From Oikopleura dioica (lineage: Eukaryota > Chordata > Appendicularia > Copelata > Oikopleuridae), in NCBI GenBank assembly GCA_907165135.1, contig OU015568.1, forward strand, positions 16,255,208 to 16,319,207: DNA of 64,000 nt, given 5' to 3'. A model generated the notes under the pieces. That model did not search any database, had not been told where the DNA came from, and was given only the letters and a program-made list of their open reading frames with translations. Of this stretch, positions 46,268-57,710 are shown in pieces (within the stretch, counting starts at the first letter, position 1; every line of letters starts with the position of its first letter). The position numbers and the translations under genes are program-made.

Positions 46268-47574
46268 TTATCGAATCTTGATCTTTCCAACTCTGTGTTT
46301 TGCTTTTCCAGAGCTGATCATCAAATCGTTGACTCGGTGTCGCAGGGTGTTCAGAGTGTACTTGTCGTTTTCCGCCTTGACGGTCAGGTCGTAGCGGTCT
46401 TCCTCCAGCTGGCGGACCCTAAATGCGATCATCGCTGTTTAAAAGAGGTATTTCTTACCAGTTGTACATCTCTTTGCACTTTTCCATCAGTTTTTCCTTG
46501 TTCAAATGATCAATGTTCAGCGGCTTTCGACGCTCAGCCAGAGCTTTTCGCTTGGCATCGCGCGCAGTTGTTCTGAGAAGAAGAGTGTTCTCTTCGTTGA
46601 TTTCTTAGATTTCTTACCTTTTGCCCTGGCGTCTGCGATCCATGTGAGTGTTGAGCATGGCCATTGACGCCATGAGCTCCTTTTTGCGAGCTTCTTCGGC
46701 TTCGTGTTTTTCCCTGATTGCTCGCTCTCGCGCTTCTTTTTCGTTCTGAAAGAATTTTTTTTCACCTGCATTTTCCCCTCAAAGTTGTACCTTTTCTCGC
46801 TCCTGACGTTCTTTTTCTTTCTTTTGCCGCTCAATCAGCTGTTTTGCCCGCATTTCTTTCCGTTTCTCAATTCGCTCCCTACATTCGTTTTCATCTGATG
46901 AATTTAAAAATGTCTTACTTTAGGTTGTTGAGTTCAATTTCTTCCTGTTTTCGCTGCTCGAAATGCCGGTTGATCATTTCCTGTAAATCGCAAAGATCCT
47001 TTTCGGCCTTTTTTCTTGTTATGTCCGAGATGTCCATTCCCTAAAAGAGAAAGGTTAAAACGCTGCTGGGTCTGGTGAAGCTTACCGCTTGAGATTTGAC
47101 GTTGGATTGAGAAGACATGCTTCTGCTCATTCCTCGCCCCATTGTTGGAATATTGAGTCCTTTTGGCGGCTCTGGATTTACATCAAGTTCGTCCAGAGCG
47201 ATGTCTTCCTCGCTCTCATCCTCCTCTTCCTCTGCTTTTTCCTCTTGCTCTTGTTGGATTTGGCGACCTCGTGACTCAGTTGAATTTTCGTCTTCCTCTT
47301 CTTCTTCCTCCTTTTCCTCGTCGCTGGAATCGCGATCTTCAGTGGCTTGTTTTCTGATGATTCGTGGAGGCTCCATTACCGGCTCTCTGAAAATTTAAAA
47401 TCCAAAATCTGATTGAAGCACTGAAAGAAAATTTACCTGTTGTAAGGATTCTCAACCTGAGCCACTTCTACTTCTTCTTCTTCGTCTTCCGAGGACGAGT
47501 AATAACGAGACGCATACCTTGAAAAATAAGCTCAAACTCTTGATCAAGAGTTTAAAATCAAACCTGCTAGCCAT
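46268..47574 (-). CDS. TNNT: Troponin T
   Basis: Troponin T anchors the troponin complex to tropomyosin on thin filaments. Exon 1 (47574-47564) gives MASR, and exon 2 the acidic [20 protein letters not shown]. Exon 3 (about 47398-47085) is the glutamate-rich N-terminal region ([19 protein letters not shown]), with [20 protein letters not shown] at its end. Exons 4-6 (47040-46617) hold the tropomyosin-binding helix ([39 protein letters not shown]). Exon 7 (about 46575-46460) reads [20 protein letters not shown], the family signature. The last exon (to 46268) gives [20 protein letters not shown]. Length (about 300 residues) and order match animal troponin T. It is convergent with Rx, with about 120 bases between stop codons. 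Confidence 0.95.
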
Positions 47575-47922
47575 GTTTCTCTTGTTCACAAATTTTTTGA
47601 ATGAAACTCGCAAAGGACTTTTTTGTCGACCGAGTTTTATCAACTGTCCCTGGCTTTGCAAGTCACATGATAACAGATCGAAATAGTCAGCTGGACTCGA
47701 TTTTCTATTTTTTACAAAGGAACGAGGAAAATATTTATTTTCATAAGAAACAGGAGATTTGTATTATTTTTTGCTGAAATTTAGTTTTTATTTAGTATTT
47801 AGTTTTGACGAAATTTTTGTTATAAAAGACCAACCGATCAGAAGTTTATGAGTCGAACCAGTTTAATTTTATTTACAGAAAATAAACATTAAATCTTACA
47901 CCACGAAAAGCAGTTTCCCTTC

Positions 47923-48659
47923 GTAGTATTATCTCAAAATTCGGCCACCTATAGCCGAATTATTCGTCAATATTTTCAATAATTCTGAATGAAAAATTCG
48001 GCCAAATTGACCGAATTATTGGGCGGATTCTACAAAGTATTTTGGTGAAAAATTCGGCCAGTGAAATTCTCCGTGGACAGTCATTTTTCTTTTTTGAGGG
48101 CTTTCGCAATCGCTATGAATGCTTGTTATCAATTCTGATAATTTGATTTTTTAGGACAATAACCGGACTTATCATTACCACAAGAATTCCGGTCGACCTC
48201 TTTCTAATAGCAACTGGTCTGTGGCGCAGACTCTGCGCGGTAAGAGCTAGTTGCAGTTCCCCAGGACTTTTTTTGATAAGAAAATTAAGATCGTAGTATT
48301 CGCTAAAATAAAGGTTAGGGTTAGGGGGCACCTGCAAAAATGACGGAACAAATTACTCGAGGGGGAAAGGCCTTCGGTAACCCTAACTAACCCTAGACTA
48401 GACCCCGGCATCTTAGGACCGAAGGGGCGGAGCCCCGAGGTTAGGAACCATTAGATTGGATACTTTTTACTGATAAAATGGAGACTCTTAATAAACGAGT
48501 GGCTTTATAGGGGCGCGGCCTTTACTCTTGGGGGCCGAATTTTTCATCCAAAAAATCCTTCAATTTCGGTCGAAAAATTCGGCCAGAGTGGCCGAATTAT
48601 TCATTCAAAATATGAGTATATGAAAATTCGGCATTTGGCCGAATTTTGAGATCATACTA
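47923..48659. mobile_element. Inverted-repeat element with repeated CAAAATTCGGCC motifs
   Basis: Ends GTAGTATTATCTCAAAATTC and GAATTTTGAGATCATACTAC are inverted. AATTCGGCCA and TGGCCGAATT motifs recur inside both arms. The interior carries a AGGTTAGGGTTAGGGGGC telomere-like patch and a CCCTAACTAACCCTAGAC counterpart. No clear target duplication was found. Its right end overlaps the 3' end of the neighbouring kinase gene. Confidence 0.75.
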
Positions 48660-51089
48660 CCTTTCCATTTTGTATTTGATAGTTTGTCGCTCTCCATCCG
48701 CCGCGCTTTCAATTTCTTGTCGATTCCGCTCTTCTCCGGTCTCATAACTAATTTCTTGCGCGACAGCTTTGAATCTTCCGCCGCCTTCTGAAATAAATTT
48801 TTAAAAATTGAAATTTTAATTTTCTACCTTTTTCCAGATTGATAAGTGATAGTACCGACCATCTCCTCCATTCCATTGAACAGCAGTTTTGAATTGCAAG
48901 TGCCATCCTGCTTCGGCGACCTCCCAATTAACACACCAATCAAACTTGTCGGAGAGTTTTTCGAAATTCTTTTTCGCTTTAAAAAATTAAAAACTCTCTT
49001 TCCTTGAGATTTATCTTTTTTCTCGAAGAGCCAACAGCTTCAGCACGTTTCGCAATTCTTCTTTTTCATTCCATCTCTAACTCCACCACAAGAAATCATT
49101 TTATCATCCCCAAAGAACTCGCCCGCTCCACCAATCGCGCCCAACTCCTCCCTCAGTTTCTCCAGTTCGCCATTTTTGGTTCAACCCTTTTTCTTCATTT
49201 TCAGCAATCGGCTGATAGTTTCTTCGCTGTTCTTTCAATCCTCGCCCAAATCTCTCAATTTCCTTTTTCTGATTTTCATTTTCCCGTCGATTTCTTTCCT
49301 TTTCTTCTTTCAAAATCGAGTGGAGCCGTTCAATTTCCCGTTTTGCTTTTTGCATTTCATTTTCTCGTTTTTTCATTTCAGCTTCGTTTCGCTAAATTTC
49401 TAATAAAAAAGGGAATTGATCTTTTTCTCACCATTTTGAGGTCGTCGATGATTTTCCTAGAATATTCAAAATTCTGCTCAAGCTCCGAATTCAATTTCTT
49501 CATTTTCGCCAGTTCTCGCTTTAAATTTCCGTTTTCTTCGTTCTGTTGCTCGTTTTTCTTAAAAATTTTAATAAGTTTCATAAAATCAAATTTAGCATGT
49601 TGATGAAGAGTCGATTGAAAAAGCTAAAAAACTAACTCGATTTTGCAGCGCGATTTGTTCATCCTTTTTCTTTGCTTGTTCTCTGAGTCGATATTCCATG
49701 ATTTCGTTGAAAGTGTCAAGTCGGCTCCGCAATTCTTGAATCATCCTGTCTTTTTGCACAATCTCTCCCTTGAGTCGTTCAACCTCGTCATTTTCGTTTG
49801 GAAAGGGAGGAGGAACGATGCTGCTCGCTCGGTCGCCATTTTCGATCCGCTGCAAGAAATCAACGAAGATAGCTTCATTTCGTAGCTCAATCGCGTTTCT
49901 CGGCCGTCTTGTTCGATCAACTCTCGTGCATTTTTCGATGAGAGTTTCGAACTCTTCAACTTCGTCCGTTTCGCCGAGCATTTCAAAGAGCGATGTTCTT
50001 TTGCCAGTTTGAATATTCGTCACTAAAATGTTACTGTTCAAAATTTAATTTTCCTGAAAACTTACGAATTTCAAGAAACAGAGCAGGATGGCCCTCAATT
50101 CGAGCGAATGGATGTTCCAGTGTTATGATTTCCTTCAAATAGTGTGTTATTTGATAATAAATCTTTTGAATGAGAACCTGAATAATCAGAGCAAAGCCCC
50201 AAACATCCAATGTAGGATGTTTCTTCGCAGTTTCGTCCGGGCTGTTGATTTCTAAAAAATGTTATATTTAGTCGTTTCAAGTAGCTTACCTGGAGCAGCG
50301 TAAAGAGGCGTGGACTTGATACCTTCCCCACTCGTAGTTGTCATAGTTTGTTGGATCGATCGCACTGTTAGGGCGCTTCCAAAGTCTCCGATCTTCACCT
50401 GAACATTTGTATATTTTATGCTTTCTGAGCTGTTTGCTTACGGTTATGTTATCGCCAAAAATGAATATATTGGCGGGTTTGAGGTCCAGATGGACCTTGT
50501 TCTTGCCGTGGCAGTAGCTCAGACCGGAAATGATCTGAGCGCCAATGATTCTCGCCTCGTCCATCGTTGTTCTTCGCCCGGTTCCCTTCATCTTCTCGAT
50601 CCAGTCGACCAGGCTTCCGCCAGCGCAGTGTTCCATGATGATGAAACTCATCGCTCCGAATTCAGCCCAGTCCGGTGTTTGCCGATCGAGAAAGTCGATA
50701 AATCGGACCACATTCGCGTGATCTAAAATTTTTTTAATGAAATTCGCTAGACAGAACTTTGGATAAACGATTTAATAGCTTGGTGCTTGCCCAAAATTCC
50801 CTAAGTTTAGGGTTAGGGTTAGGGTAAAAGGCCCAATTCTTCAAGCCCTAAGTTACGGCCGCCTGAGGCTGCGGCCCGCCTCTATTTACCTTATTCGTGC
50901 AAGGGTAAATGATTAACTCACCAAGCTCTCGCAGAGTAGCCGCCTCTTGCTGGGTGCTTTTCCAATGGCTTGCATTTTGAAGCAGAATTGCCTTGACGAT
51001 CACCGTCTCTCCTGTCGCCGTGTCCAAAGCTTCCGTCACTCCTTGATTCGTTTCGAATCGAGCAACGTCGATGTTCGCATATCTTCCGT
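48604..51089 (-). CDS. Protein kinase with coiled-coil tail
   Basis: The N-terminal exon (about 51089-50925; start codon not located) reads ETVIVKAILLQNASHWKSTQ, with the ATP-binding lysine in VIVK. Then come GAMSFIIMEHCAGGSLVDWI, the catalytic loop VHLDLKPANIFIF (leucine in place of the usual HRD arginine), IGDFGSA and TPLYAAPE. TLDVWGFAL and RPRNAIEL finish the domain at about 49900. The catalytic lysine, aspartate and DFG remain, so activity is plausible. A long coiled coil follows (RLKGEIVQKDRMIQELRSRL to about 49100), then FDWCVNWEVAEAGWHLQFKT. The last exon stays open into the inverted repeat of the adjoining element, ending at 48604; alternatively a GTAGTA donor or the TAG at 48659 ends it earlier. 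I could not assign the kinase to a named family. Confidence 0.75.
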
Positions 51090-52307
51090 CTTTCTTTCAA
51101 AAAGTTACAAAATCAAATCTAATAACCTAAATAATCTAAAACGTTTGTAACCGTAGCAGACTCTGAATCATTATTGCCGATCAAAAATTCTTTTTGCTAA
51201 AAGAATAAACCGTTTCTCTAACGACAGATTTTACTGTGTTAGAAAAGAGCGAGTGATTCTGCTGCTGCATGCGCTTCCTGCAAATATTTGCCTGTTTGGT
51301 TGTGCTGACAATTTTGGTTCGATTCGGATTGGATTTTTCAAAGACCTGGTATTTTAGTGGTCAAAAATACGGAGACTTTTATGCCCAAAACAGTCATTTT
51401 TACACACGGATGATTTCAAAAAACTTTTGTGGGGCCGGAAATCGTAAAAAACTGCAAGTGCAGTTTTCTTCAGCTCTTCGAGACGAGTTGAATGATGGGT
51501 CTAACTCTGGATAACTCTAAGGATTTACCGGTTTACCGGCTGGTTACGGGAAAATACGTTGTCACCCGCCGTTTTTGTTCTAGAACTGATAAACAGATGA
51601 TCGACCCCGGAAATTGTTCCTTATAGTCAGTTCTACTCTAGGCTAAAAGATGAGAGTCGTATCATAACTCCGAAGAGAGTTATTACTAAAATACTATTTC
51701 TGGCGGAAATGGGACTAGAAATCAGGAACGTGCAGCGACAACGAAATTTATGCAAAATTTACTGTTTTTAGTGATAACTCTCTTCGGAGTTATGATACGA
51801 CTCTCATCTTTTAGCCTAGAGTAGAACTGACTATAAGGAACAATTTCCGGGGTCGATCATCTGTTTATCAGTTCTAGAACAAAAACGGCGGGTGACAACG
51901 TATTTTCCCGTAACCAGCCGGTAAACCGGTAAATCCTTAGAGTTATCCAGAGTTAGACCCATCATTCAACTCGTCTCGAAGAGCTGAAGAAAACTGCACT
52001 TGCAGTTTTTACGATTTCCGGCCACACAAAAGTTTTTGAAATCATCGTCGGCTAGTGAGGCACCCCCAGTACTGATTCGCCTTCAGGTTTCCTATAGCCT
52101 ATAAGTTATAGGAAATGATAGTCCTTTTCAAATATTGACTTCGGTAGAAAAGGGAGTGCCTCCAAACGTATCAATTTTATTTATTTTTCCTCATACGTTC
52201 GCTGAGCCAATCGATAGATCTACTTGAGTGAACCAGAGCGTAAACATAAAATTGAAAACAATCGATAACTTCCATTTTTTAACGCCCAGAATCGTAAAGA
52301 AAGAAAG
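51090..52307. other. Intergenic region dominated by a fold-back element
   Basis: Apart from the element at 51410-52045 I see no gene. The left part (51100-51400) is the 5' flank of the minus-strand kinase gene and may contain its missing first exon; an ATG reading MIQSLLRL lies at about 51165. The right part (52050-52300) is the 5' flank of the UBA-like gene. Confidence 0.5.
51410..52045. mobile_element. 636-bp fold-back with about 275-bp arms
   Basis: The left arm starts GATGATTTCAAAAAACTTTT and the right arm ends AAAAGTTTTTGAAATCATC. Pairing is almost perfect through GGTTTACCGGCTGGTTACGG and GAGAGTCGTATCATAACTCC. The loop (51690-51768) is about 80 bases. Arms this similar imply a recent origin. 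No coding capacity. Confidence 0.92.
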
Positions 52308-53339
52308 ATGAACAGAGAATTACAACTACGAGAAGTGCAATTTCTCGCCATCGTTGAATATTTCGACGATGACGATGACTCTACAGCCGAATTTGTCAAA
52401 TTTTGTGCGATGAGCAGCGACGCTTTCAAAGAAAACCTCCGATCAGCGATTCGGGCGAAATTCAGAATCGACATTTTTGGCGGGGTTTTTGACGTGTTCT
52501 ATTTGGACGACAAGACTGAAGTGAAGTTGAACTTGCTGGGCGACGTCAGCGATTTCTTGCTTTGGATCGGGTGTTTCTTTGATGATCAGCTTTTGCACTT
52601 GACTTTCAAGCTGCGACTAGTCGTTCGGAAGAAAAAGGCCTTTCGAAGGACATCTCAGCAAGGAATGACGATTCAACAAGCCCCAGCCCCGGCAATTTCC
52701 CTTCCTACTTTTCTTCCGCCATCGACGGTATCTGAAACCAGACCAGTGGAAAATCGAAAACAAGAAGAAGTCAAATCAAAACCTCCAATTTCAAACAGGT
52801 TTGAAAGAAATCAGTAGTTCTCAGAACAAGAAAAGACTCATCCTTATTCTCCTTTTAGTCCCTTATTCAATCCGCCATCAAGAGAATCGGAAAAAGCCGC
52901 ATCTCAAAAATCCTCGAATGATTCCGACGAGGACATGGAAATAGCCCTGCAGCCAGTGGAGCCGAAAAGATCGGTCTTTCGATCAAGAAAAGTAAGTCAC
53001 CGAAGTCATCCTTTTTCGAAACACTTTACAAGAGGCAGGCACGGATGAGTCGAAGTTGATCTTGATCAAAAACGAGCTGAAGCAAGTCGAAGAACTGGAA
53101 AATGTCGACCTCCCAGATGATCTGCTAGAAATGATAAATGCAGCTACAAACGGAGATATGGAAAGAGTAAACGCAATCAGGCAATTCCTCGACCTCGAAG
53201 ATGAGCCGGCAAGTTTCTTCCAACAAGCCAATTTATCCGTAATAAATAACAATTTTAGCTTCCCTTCACTATTTTTTAGGCTCTGCTAGAGACCTTCCAG
53301 AAATGTGACTGGGATCTTGACCGTGTTATGGAGGAATGA
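52308..53339 (+). CDS. Unknown protein with UBA-like C-terminus
   Basis: Exon 1 (52308 to about 52798) reads LREVQFLAIVEYFDDDDDST, FKENLRSAIRAKFRIDIFGG, DVSDFLLWIGCFFDDQLLHL and a proline-rich end. The next exon (after the CCTTTTAG acceptor at 52857) adds an acidic stretch (SSNDSDEDMEIALQPVEPKR). Later short exons give NVDLPDDLLEMINAATNGDM and finally LLETFQKCDWDLDRVMEE before the stop at 53339. The last segment looks like a UBA or CUE-type helix bundle, so ubiquitin binding is possible (inference). The N-terminal part has the size of a PB1 or ubiquitin-like fold but lacks a diagnostic motif. ATG at 52308 starts the first long frame. Confidence 0.7.
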
Positions 53340-53530
53340 TCAAATTGGAGACTTTTACCACCGAACTACCAATATTTTATCATTTCTCTGTACAGTTTTT
53401 ATGTTTTGACCAAATATTAAGCGTTTCAATTCTTCAAAATTCGCGTAATATTTATTCACCTTGCATTCGTCCTAGCTTGATGGCTTTAAAGTCAGCTCCA
53501 TATTCGCATCTAAGTCATTTTGGCCGAAAA

Positions 53531-56521
53531 ATGTTTTTGATTTGGTTCATATTTTTTTATAAGGCGGTCCTTTCTGCAGATTTGAGGGCAAGAATTCGCA
53601 AGGGTTCCAAAGAACGGTACAAAGAGTCTTTAAATCCTGAAGATGAGATTATAAACAATCAGAGAAGAGATTTTTCAGTTTTCAATTTTTCAGTGCCGCT
53701 GGCGGAAACCTGCGTGTAAGTGAATTTTTGCCGATTTCTTATATAATTCGTCGATGAGAAAATGAAATTTTAAATCTAGTGATGAAAATCTTTTCAATGA
53801 GTGCTACAGTCTATGTAGAATCGAATTTCTCAAATGCAGGGAAAACTGCGAGAATGCTCTTTGCGAAACTTCCTGTGAGCGAAATTTTGAAGGTATAATA
53901 GATAGTAAATTTTCGTGCTTAATAATACAGATTGTACATCATCCTGTCCATGCGGGACGAACTGTCCAAATGGGTGCCTCGGCTGCGCACATCCAATTTG
54001 TGGCGATCCTAATGATCCGGTAAAATATTTATAGTACGGTAAAATAATTTTCAATAAGGAAAATATTTATATTCTTGTCTTCGCGATGACACTAAGTGAA
54101 TCATATATTTTTTCTGGTGATGGACTTTCGCAAAAAAGTGCACCTATCGATTCTGAGTATTCAAATGGTTATGCAGATAATGCGAAATCTGCTTTCATTC
54201 AAGGACAATTCTATATTATTGGGGGAGAACGACCTTTCATGGTTAGAGATTTATTAAAAAGAATGTCAAATATAATACAAATTCTTTAAGATCTCTAGAC
54301 TCGATAATTGTAGCCTATCTTTAATGCCCGCTCGACTTACGAACGACTTTGCTTTTGGGTTTTCTGCTATTAATATTGATGATGGACAACGAGGTGTCAA
54401 TTTTAAAAGTGCTAAAAATTATATTTTAACTTTCTGTTTAAGCGCTGATATGCTTTGACCAGGGTTCTTAATCCACTAGTCAAGTTTCGACTAAGGTCCA
54501 AGATCGCCTCCCCCCCAAGTTCGGCGAAATGCGACCTGGGCGAGAGGTTAATCAGTATCAGGTTTATCAAAAGTTAATAAAAATCTAAAAGTGCAGTTCG
54601 AAAGAAAATGATCGATTTTGTATAATCAGAGAATTTCAGAAGATTACCTCAAGAGAAAGGTCAAATCGACAAAAATTGTACACTTCGGGTAAAGGGGTTC
54701 TTTATGCGGCTTCGCGTATAGGGGTTAAAAATTTCATAGGGTGAGCTGGAACTGTGGAGAAAAGGTCTTACTTATGACATCATCGCGAGCTACTGACGTT
54801 CCATAATTACCAAAGTTTGGACACTGAGAGACGTTACAAATTTACCGGGGCAAATGCGTCAAATACAGTGCTGTGATAGGTAGAATAAGGGACACGTTGC
54901 CCTTTTAAAAATGAAAAATCGCCATAAATCCGAAATTTCTGAGATCTTGAAAATCTAAGATGATACAGGCATGGAGCTAGAGATTCTCCACCGATCCGTA
55001 TACAGATGTCTGGGGCTACGATGTAACCCCTAGGCGCTAGAGCAATAGTAAGTTCGCCCAGGTAATTTTCAAACGGCTCTGAGCGTTTTTAACTTTGTTG
55101 AAGTAGCAGGGGATGCGATACATGAAATCCTCTTTTTTGTGGAACTTAGCTTCACATGTAGATCATTAGTAATGATTCATTACACCATTATCATTTTCAT
55201 GTATCACTTGCCCTGCTACCTTAAGCGTCAAAAGTTCCGAAATTTCCTTACTGTACCGGCTCATCTAGCGAATTATTTCTTTCAAATGAGTTTAATAAGT
55301 ATGGCTCAGGCTTTACGACGATAGGTTCTTGCTGAACGGGTGTAAGTAATGATAGGGAATTCTAAATGAAGTGATTTTGGAGTGTTCCAAGCCTTCTTCC
55401 CAAGATGGCCTCTCGCCAAACTTGAATAATTCCTTCTTAGTTTAAAATGAATATAATCTAATATCGCCTCTCGCCAAAGATCTCTTCCCGCCTAAGTTGG
55501 GCAAGAAGCGATCTGGGCAGGAGGCGACTTTGACAAGAGGCAATCTGGGCGAGAGGCGACCACTCCTAAAAATGTCCCTAGGGAGGCGATTGTCGACTAG
55601 TCGAAAAAGTCGAGAACAATATTGCAGAGTAAGTCAAAAAATCTACTCGAACAAGTCGAAAATCTAGTCAAAAATGTCAAAAAGAATCACTTAACGATTT
55701 CGCTTTCGACTTTCGATTAAATTTATAATTTTCGACAAAATTTTTATATTTTTCAAGTTTTTTCGACTTTTCGATTAATAAGTCGATTAAGTCGACTCGA
55801 CTCGACTAGTGAATTTTCAGATGGCGTTACGACTCGACTCGACTCGACTTCTGATTTTTCGCTCTGATTTAGAACCCTGGCTTTGACACCACCACGTCGA
55901 AAAATTGCGAGATTTTTGATACAATTACTATAACGAAAACGCATTCCTCACAATTTCGTCATAGATTTGGAAATCTTGGATACTATAAAGGAAAGCCAAC
56001 AACAGTCGGGGGATACTTGATTGACGGATGGCAAAAAGTTGAAACATACTCACCTGAAGGCTGGACTAGCTTGGTCAATCATCCTAAGTAACCCGATTTG
56101 ATTGTGTTCAACTATAATTTTTTGAGAATTTATCATTCTCATACTTTAACTGGCTTGGAAAGTGGTGCTATGATCATGGCGGGTGGATACGATGAAGCTG
56201 AAAGAGATTTTATTAAAGATATCTGGATTTTGAATGATGAAGTATGGGAACTTATTGGATATCTGAAGGAGGTTTTTTAATTCCTGTGATACATGAAAGT
56301 AAACCAGTCAATTTTAGTATATTAACGTTGGTTCATCATTAAAAATCGGCGATTACATCTTTATTGTCTCTGGTTACGAACGAAACTCAGAAGGTCTTTT
56401 TCCCGTGGAGAGAATCAAAATGATGAACGACGATTTAATTGATTCAGTTGTGATTGGCGGGCATGATTTTGAAAGCCTCGGCCCTCCCTTGTTACAAACA
56501 AGAGCAGATTATTGCGTCTGA
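53531..56521 (+). CDS. Secreted cysteine-rich, kelch-like repeat protein
   Basis: The start at 53531 is chosen because it gives a signal peptide (MFLIWFIFFYKAVLSA). Exons 2 and 3 (53781-53891, 53931-54019) are cysteine-rich (CYSLCRIEFLKCRENCENAL; TNCPNGCLGCAHPICGDP). From 54060 kelch-like units follow: SAFIQGQFYIIGGERPFM, DFAFGFSAINIDDGQR, GNLGYYKGKPTTVGGY, SGAMIMAGGYDEAERDFIKD and IGDYIFIVSGYERNSEG, ending TRADYCV. The exon that starts at 54443 is split by a hAT element (54460-55879). A GA-AG splice from 54457 to 55872 would remove it in frame with four extra residues. The protein is probably extracellular; its function is unknown. Confidence 0.72.
54460..55879. mobile_element. 1.4-kb hAT-type element inside an exon
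   Basis: Ends CAGGGTTCTTAATC and GATTTAGAACCCTG are inverted and flanked by GCTTTGAC on both sides (54452-54459 and 55880-55887). CAGGG fits the hAT end motif. No transposase frame is present. The interior has GCGACCTGGGCGAGAGGCGA-type direct and inverted blocks, a TCGACTCGACTCGACT tract near 55800-55850, and a smaller inverted pair (GGATGCGATACATGAA / TTCATGTATCACTTGCC) at about 55110-55215. Confidence 0.88.
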
Positions 56522-56713
56522 ATTTTCTTGTTGCTGTTTTAATATTATTTGTTTTTATCAAATAAAAACTGGTTGCCTTCGTGAAAAATATTTTTGAAAA
56601 TGAAATCTCAATAAGCTATGATCTGAGTAGAGGGATATTTAAAAGTCAAGAAATAACCTTAAAGATACTCATGAGAGGGTTGCAGGATTTTTTTCTCTTG
56701 ATTTATTTTTCTG

Positions 56714-56990
56714 TACAGTTACTTGCTTACATCGTAATTTGTCAAAGCCTTCGCATCTCTTCTTCGGCGACATCCCCAAATTGCCACTTCGAGGAGAATA
56801 AAAAATACAAGCGCCACACATACAAGAAGTATGATAACTAAAATCCGTTTCATAATAGAGAAATTAAAAACTAATTAAATGAAGATTGCTTGCTTACCAA
56901 CTGTTTTTTCTATTTCTGGAATGGCTTCATGAGCAGTCGTTTCTTGACCAACTTGATTTGTGTTTTCAATTTAAGATTTCAGGGTCACCA
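56714..56990 (-). CDS. Possible small single-pass membrane protein
   Basis: On the minus strand, MKRILVIILLVCVALVFFIL continues to LEVAIWGCRRRRDAKALTNY and a stop at about 56714: a strong membrane helix followed by a basic cytoplasmic tail. An upstream open stretch (QVGQETTAHEAIPEIEKTV, about 56957-56900) ends at a GTAAGC donor and could be its extracellular exon. The join is not certain, and no signal peptide was found. Confidence 0.4.
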
Positions 56991-57059
56991 TTTTAATTGG
57001 CAAATAGCTCTGGGAGGTCCTTATTTTAACGTCATTTGCATTTACATAGTTCGAGGTGC

Positions 57060-57145
57060 GCTTAACCCTAACCCAGGGGGCTACGACCCCCACCTAAGGC
57101 CTAAACCAGGGGACTTCGCCCCCCGGACCCCCCCCCCCTTTAACA
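57060..57145. repeat. GC-rich patch with CCCTAA motif
   Basis: CTTAACCCTAACCCAGGGGG is followed by CTACGACCCCCACC and GGACCCCCCCCCCC. It resembles, in reverse, the GGGTCCCGGAGGGGCGTAGG-TTAGGG patch at 970-1015 and the one at 58855-58910, suggesting a dispersed low-complexity family. Confidence 0.6.
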
Positions 57146-57527
57146 GTAGCCCAGATTCTAGAGATATTGGATGGCTCGAATGGTGACCCCTCTCTACGCC
57201 CGGATTTTGTAGCCTCAGGCTTATTACGTTTACTCTTTCCAAAAATCACTTTTCAGAAAAAGGGGATGAACTTTGGGATTCCCTATTTTGTTTTAAAAAA
57301 ACTTTGTTATGATGGCATTGTGGGGTATATATTGAAAGCACGTTTCTGTAATTTCTCTCTGTGGATAAAACATGAAGACAGCGTGTGCGAAACCACTTTC
57401 TGCTGCGGCGGAATCCGCGCTGGACTCCAAGTCAGCAGAAGCATCAATACTTAATCCCTCCTCAACTACAATATTCAGACGGGAAACTAAACTCGCTGTT
57501 GAACGGGAAGTTCTTAATATTTACCCG

Positions 57528-57710
57528 CTAATACTCATCAATTAATTTCACCCGTTCAACAATCAAAATCACAGCAATCAGGAGTCCGTCGAGAACCAAA
57601 AGAATGAATACAGAAATATACTGTAAATACTCGACGGACTTTGGCAGTTCGCTCTTTTCATCGCCACTTTCGCTAACTTCCAGTTGAAATTTATTCTCTT
57701 TTTCGGACAT
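57528..57710 (-). CDS. Small membrane protein, 60 residues
   Basis: ATG at 57710 gives MSEKENKFQLEVSESGDEKS, then SVEYLQYISVFILLVLDGLL and IAVILIVERVKLIDEY with a stop. It has an acidic N-terminal half and one membrane helix of about 20 residues near the C-terminus, so it may be tail-anchored or single-pass. It is intronless. I do not recognise the family. Confidence 0.5.
   Translation of the reverse strand: MSEKENKFQLEVSESGDEKSELPKSVEYLQYISVFILLVLDGLLIAVILIVERVKLIDEY

Noticed and set aside
46704-47398. Plus-strand serine- and leucine-rich frames opposite troponin T
   Set aside because: They are antisense shadows of the glutamate- and lysine-rich troponin T exons.
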